Below are positions 61,367 through 64,000 of a DNA stretch of 64,000 nucleotides, one piece after another. The position numbers and the translations under genes are program-made. Origin of the DNA: Spiribacter roseus (GTDB lineage: Bacteria > Pseudomonadota > Gammaproteobacteria > Nitrococcales > Nitrococcaceae). The stretch is from positions 372,001-436,000 of the forward strand of contig NZ_CP016382.1 of assembly GCF_002813635.1 (NCBI RefSeq), read 5' to 3'. The first letter of the stretch is position 1. Each line of letters begins with the position of its first letter. The notes beneath the pieces are model-generated. The model saw only the letters and a list, made by a program, of their open reading frames with translations, was not told the origin of the DNA and ran no database searches.

Positions 61367-62471
61367 CGGTCAGCCCCGCACCGAGTCCGGACGGCTCAAC
61401 CTGCTCGGCCTGGATGCGGCCGGGCTGGACGGGTTGCTGCGTGAGCTCGATGAAAAGCCATTCCGCGGCAAGCAGCTGCGGCAATGGCTGCACCAGCGCC
61501 GGGTGTTCGACTTTGACGCAATGACGGACCTGGCCAAGGGGTTTCGGCGCAAACTCGTCGACGTGGCTGAGCTGCAGGTCCCGCGCGCCATTTTCGACCG
61601 CGAGTCCGAGGACGGCACGCGCAAGTGGCTGCTGGCCCTGGAAAGCGGGCAGGCGGTGGAAACGGTCTATATCCCCGAGCGCGGGCGCGGCACGCTGTGC
61701 GTTTCATCGCAGGTGGGCTGTGCGCTTGACTGCGGGTTCTGCTCCACCGGCAAGCAGGGCTTCAACCGCAACCTGTCCGCCGCGGAAATCATCGGCCAGC
61801 TGCATTATGCCACCCAGGCCCTTGAGGACGAGGGGCGCGGGCGCCGGGTCACCAATGTGGTGATGATGGGCATGGGCGAGCCGCTCGCCAACTTCCGCAA
61901 CGTCATCGCCGCCACCAACCTGATGGTCGACCCCTACGCCTGGGGGTTGTCGCGGCGCCGCGTCACGCTGTCCACCGTGGGGCTGGTGCCAGCGCTCTAC
62001 CGGCTGGCGGATGTCAGCAACATCAGCCTGGCGGTCTCGCTGCATGCGCCCAACGACGCGCTGCGCGACGAGATCGTGCCGATCAACCGCAAGTATCCGC
62101 TGCGCGAGCTGCTGCCCGCCTGTGAGCACTATCTGGGCAACACCCCGCATCACTGCATCTACTGGGAATACGTCATGCTCGACGGCGTCAACGACAGCGA
62201 CGCCCAGGCACGGGAGCTGGCCCAGCTGCTCCGGCACATCCCCTCCAAGATCAACCTGATCCCGTTCAACCCCTTTCCCGGTACGCGTTACGAGGCCTCG
62301 CCGCGGTCGCGGATCCAGCGTTTCTCGGAGATTCTCCAGAACGCGGGCTTCATCACCACCACCCGGCGCACCCGGGGGCAGGACATTGACGGGGCCTGCG
62401 GGCAGCTGGTGGGGCAGGTGATCAACCGCCGCAACCAGGGCAAGCGCGGATCCCCCTCGGCCAACGCCTGA
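61344..62471 (+). CDS. rlmN: Dual-specificity RNA methyltransferase RlmN
   Basis: Radical SAM enzyme that methylates C2 of A2503 in 23S rRNA and A37 of some tRNAs. The 4Fe-4S motif is [11 protein letters not shown], and a cysteine near the end of the radical-SAM core ([11 protein letters not shown]) acts in the mechanism. [18 protein letters not shown] begins the family domain. 375 residues from ATG 61344, inside ndk. It depends on Fe-S assembly. Stop overlaps the pilF start (TGATG). Confidence 0.95.
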   Translation: MTSTAAADGQPRTESGRLNLLGLDAAGLDGLLRELDEKPFRGKQLRQWLHQRRVFDFDAMTDLAKGFRRKLVDVAELQVPRAIFDRESEDGTRKWLLALESGQAVETVYIPERGRGTLCVSSQVGCALDCGFCSTGKQGFNRNLSAAEIIGQLHYATQALEDEGRGRRVTNVVMMGMGEPLANFRNVIAATNLMVDPYAWGLSRRRVTLSTVGLVPALYRLADVSNISLAVSLHAPNDALRDEIVPINRKYPLRELLPACEHYLGNTPHHCIYWEYVMLDGVNDSDAQARELAQLLRHIPSKINLIPFNPFPGTRYEASPRSRIQRFSEILQNAGFITTTRRTRGQDIDGACGQLVGQVINRRNQGKRGSPSANA

Positions 62472-63220
62472 TGCGTAGCCTGGTGTCGGTCCTGCTGCTG
62501 CTGGGGATCGTCGGGTGCACGATCCAGCAGACCGGGCCGGCCAGCCGTGAGCAGGCATCCATGGCCGCCCGCGCCAACACTGAAATCGCCAGTTATCATC
62601 TGCGCAACGGGGCGCTTGAGACCGCGCTGGCCAAGGTCAGTCAGGCCCTGGCCCAGGACGATGATCGAGTGGATGCCCATCTGGTGGCCGCCGAGATCCG
62701 CGACCGGCTGGCGGAGCCCGTCCGGGCCGAGCGCCACTATCGCCGCGCGCTGTCGCTCAGTGGCCGCAGCGGGGCGGCGCTGAATAATTACGCGGGTTTC
62801 CTGTGCCGTGCCGGGCAGACGGTCGCCGCCGTCGAGCACTGGCGTCAGGCCGCCGCGCTGCGCCGCTACGACGGTCGCGCCATGGCACTCAGCAATGCCG
62901 CGCAATGCCTCGTTCAGGCCAACGCCTCCGGCCCGGTGCCGCGCGCGGACCGCTATTGGCGCCGCGCCCTGCGGATCGAGCCGGATTATGCGCCAGCCCT
63001 GCGCGGTCTGGCCGAGTGGAGCCTGGCGCGGGGCGAGCTGAATGCCGCAGGCGCCTGGTATTCACGCTACACTGCGTCCGTCGAGGAGAATCCTGCGGGG
63101 CTCTGGCTGGGGATCAGGATTGCCGGAGCCGGTGATGAGGCGGCGCGTCAGCGGGCGCTGACGGCGAGGCTCAGGGAACGGTTTCCCGCGTCCGAGCAGG
63201 CCGCACGACTGACGGAGTAA
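62471..63220 (+). CDS. pilF: PilF/PilW-like TPR lipoprotein
   Basis: Outer-membrane lipoprotein that helps PilQ secretin form in type IV pilus systems. A lipobox (LLLGIVGC, cysteine at residue 16) and five or so TPR units (LRNGALETALAKVSQALAQD, then ALNNYAGFLCRAGQTVAAVE, and so on) are visible. 249 residues. Located between rlmN and rodZ as in Pseudomonas; no other pilus gene is in the window, so a pilus role is inferred from the family. Confidence 0.9.
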   Translation: MRSLVSVLLLLGIVGCTIQQTGPASREQASMAARANTEIASYHLRNGALETALAKVSQALAQDDDRVDAHLVAAEIRDRLAEPVRAERHYRRALSLSGRSGAALNNYAGFLCRAGQTVAAVEHWRQAAALRRYDGRAMALSNAAQCLVQANASGPVPRADRYWRRALRIEPDYAPALRGLAEWSLARGELNAAGAWYSRYTASVEENPAGLWLGIRIAGAGDEAARQRALTARLRERFPASEQAARLTE

Positions 63221-63227
63221 CGGGTTG

Positions 63228-64000
63228 ATGACGCAAAACGACGAATCGGGTGAGACAACCCGAACCGAGCGGCCCCGGTCCGGTCCGGGCCGCACACTGC
63301 GCGATGAGCGCCTGCGCCAGGACAAGGACACCGCAATGGTGGCCGACGCGCTGCACCTCAATCGGCGCACCATCGAGGCCCTCGAGGCGGATGATCTCGA
63401 CAGACTGCCGCCGCTGGCCTATGTGCGCGGCTATGTGCGCAGTTACTCGCAGCTGCTCGATCTGGACCCTGAGCCGCTGATCCGGCAGCTGGCGGAGGCC
63501 GGTGGCACCGGTGAGCCGCAGACGCTGAACCCGCATGTCGGCGAAGAGACGCGCAAGCGTCGGGCGCGACCGGTGACGGGCCGTGGTACCGGGTTTGTGG
63601 GTGTCGCGCTGGGTCTGGCGGTGATTATCGGTGCCCTGGTCGCCGGCGGCTGGTGGCTGTCGCGCTCGGACTTGAGTCTGCCTTTTCTGGCCACGCTGAC
63701 GGCGGAGGATGAACCGGCCGGCGAGACGCGTGTCGCGGATGCGGATGAGTCATCCGTCACGCCAACGGAGCCGGAACCCGAGCCGGAACCGGCGCCGGAA
63801 CCAGAACCGGAACCAGCACCTGAGCCGACGCCCGCGCCGACACCGGAGCCCGAGACCGAGCCCGAGCCCGGGGCGCAGCCCGCTGACCCCGATACCGCCG
63901 CCCCGACGCCCGAGCTCGACCGCGAGGCGATCGCCGATGCAGTCATCGGCGGCGCCGACGACGGCGAGGAAACCGCGGCGGACGATGAATCCGTAGACAC
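63228..64000 (+). CDS. rodZ: RodZ cytoskeleton protein, 3' end outside window
   Basis: Membrane protein that ties MreB to the cell-wall elongation machinery. N-terminal HTH_25 domain (GRTLRDERLRQDKDTAMVAD, then LAYVRGYVRSYSQLLDLD) at about residues 24-90, a basic stretch, one membrane helix (GFVGVALGLAVIIGALVAGG, about 124-143) and a periplasmic linker of repeated Pro-Glu/Ala. The frame is open to the end of the window, so the beta-domain is missing. The position after pilF is standard. Confidence 0.9.
   Translation, partial: MTQNDESGETTRTERPRSGPGRTLRDERLRQDKDTAMVADALHLNRRTIEALEADDLDRLPPLAYVRGYVRSYSQLLDLDPEPLIRQLAEAGGTGEPQTLNPHVGEETRKRRARPVTGRGTGFVGVALGLAVIIGALVAGGWWLSRSDLSLPFLATLTAEDEPAGETRVADADESSVTPTEPEPEPEPAPEPEPEPAPEPTPAPTPEPETEPEPGAQPADPDTAAPTPELDREAIADAVIGGADDGEETAADDESVD

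Noticed and set aside
63763-63880. Repetitive DNA in the last 300 bases
   Set aside because: It is the Pro-Glu/Ala-rich linker of RodZ in frame, not a CRISPR array or satellite; repeat units vary and have no spacers.

Overview
This window is chromosomal DNA from a high-GC gammaproteobacterium. The gene order matches conserved blocks of Pseudomonas and other gammaproteobacteria. The acidic, Asp/Glu-rich tails and linkers (S6, RodZ, PpiD), short intergenic gaps and many ATGA/GTGA overlaps fit a compact, salt-adapted Ectothiorhodospiraceae relative such as Spiribacter or Halorhodospira. That placement is an inference from gene content and style, not from a marker comparison. I count 60 protein genes (two cut by the window ends) and 11 tRNA genes. 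There is no rRNA, insertion sequence, prophage or CRISPR array, and no gene-free stretch longer than about 160 bases.

Bases 1-10.2 kb hold the amiB-mutL-miaA-hfq-hflX-hflK-hflC-DUF2065-hisZ-purA block (cell-wall hydrolysis, mismatch repair, RNA modification and RNA chaperone, membrane-protease control, histidine and purine synthesis). From 10.2 to 12.3 kb, on the minus strand, a glutamate decarboxylase and a six-helix membrane protein interrupt this otherwise conserved order. The block resumes with tRNA-Leu, rnr, rlmB, rpsF-priB-rpsR-DUF2232-rplI, dnaB, alr and radA (12.4-22 kb). folD, rhlE and tRNA-Arg/Pro/His/Lys follow. From 24.6 to 29.2 kb is a small accessory stretch: an unknown protein, a YceI-like secreted protein, a DUF427 protein and a P-type ATPase.

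From 29.2 to 37.7 kb is the protein quality-control block: tRNA-Leu, tig, clpP, clpX, lon, hupB, tRNA-Val, tRNA-Asp and ppiD. fabI (minus strand) and a complete yejABEF-type peptide ABC transporter follow, then der. From 45.7 to 50.2 kb, framed by tRNA-Arg(CCT) on one side and tRNA-Ala(CGC) and tRNA-Leu(CAA) on the other, sits the most unusual accessory module. It holds a zinc-cluster/degenerate-GGDEF protein, a processive family 2 glycosyltransferase and a HlyD-like membrane-fusion protein. It looks like a compact polysaccharide synthesis and export unit that may respond to cyclic-di-GMP.

The last part (50.2-64 kb) follows the Pseudomonas order queA-tgt-yajC-secD-secF-suhB-trmJ-cysE-isc-ndk-rlmN-pilF-rodZ. 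The isc section is stripped: iscR, hscB, hscA, fdx and iscX are absent. Where iscU should be, between iscS and iscA, there is a 125-residue IscU-like protein that has lost all three scaffold cysteines and the chaperone-binding motif but carries a new CX3CX2C motif. This is the strongest candidate for undescribed biology in the window. Several free-standing genes (rnr, der, cysE, queA, ppiD) have a -10-like hexamer 6-10 bases before the ATG and no Shine-Dalgarno sequence, which suggests leaderless mRNAs.
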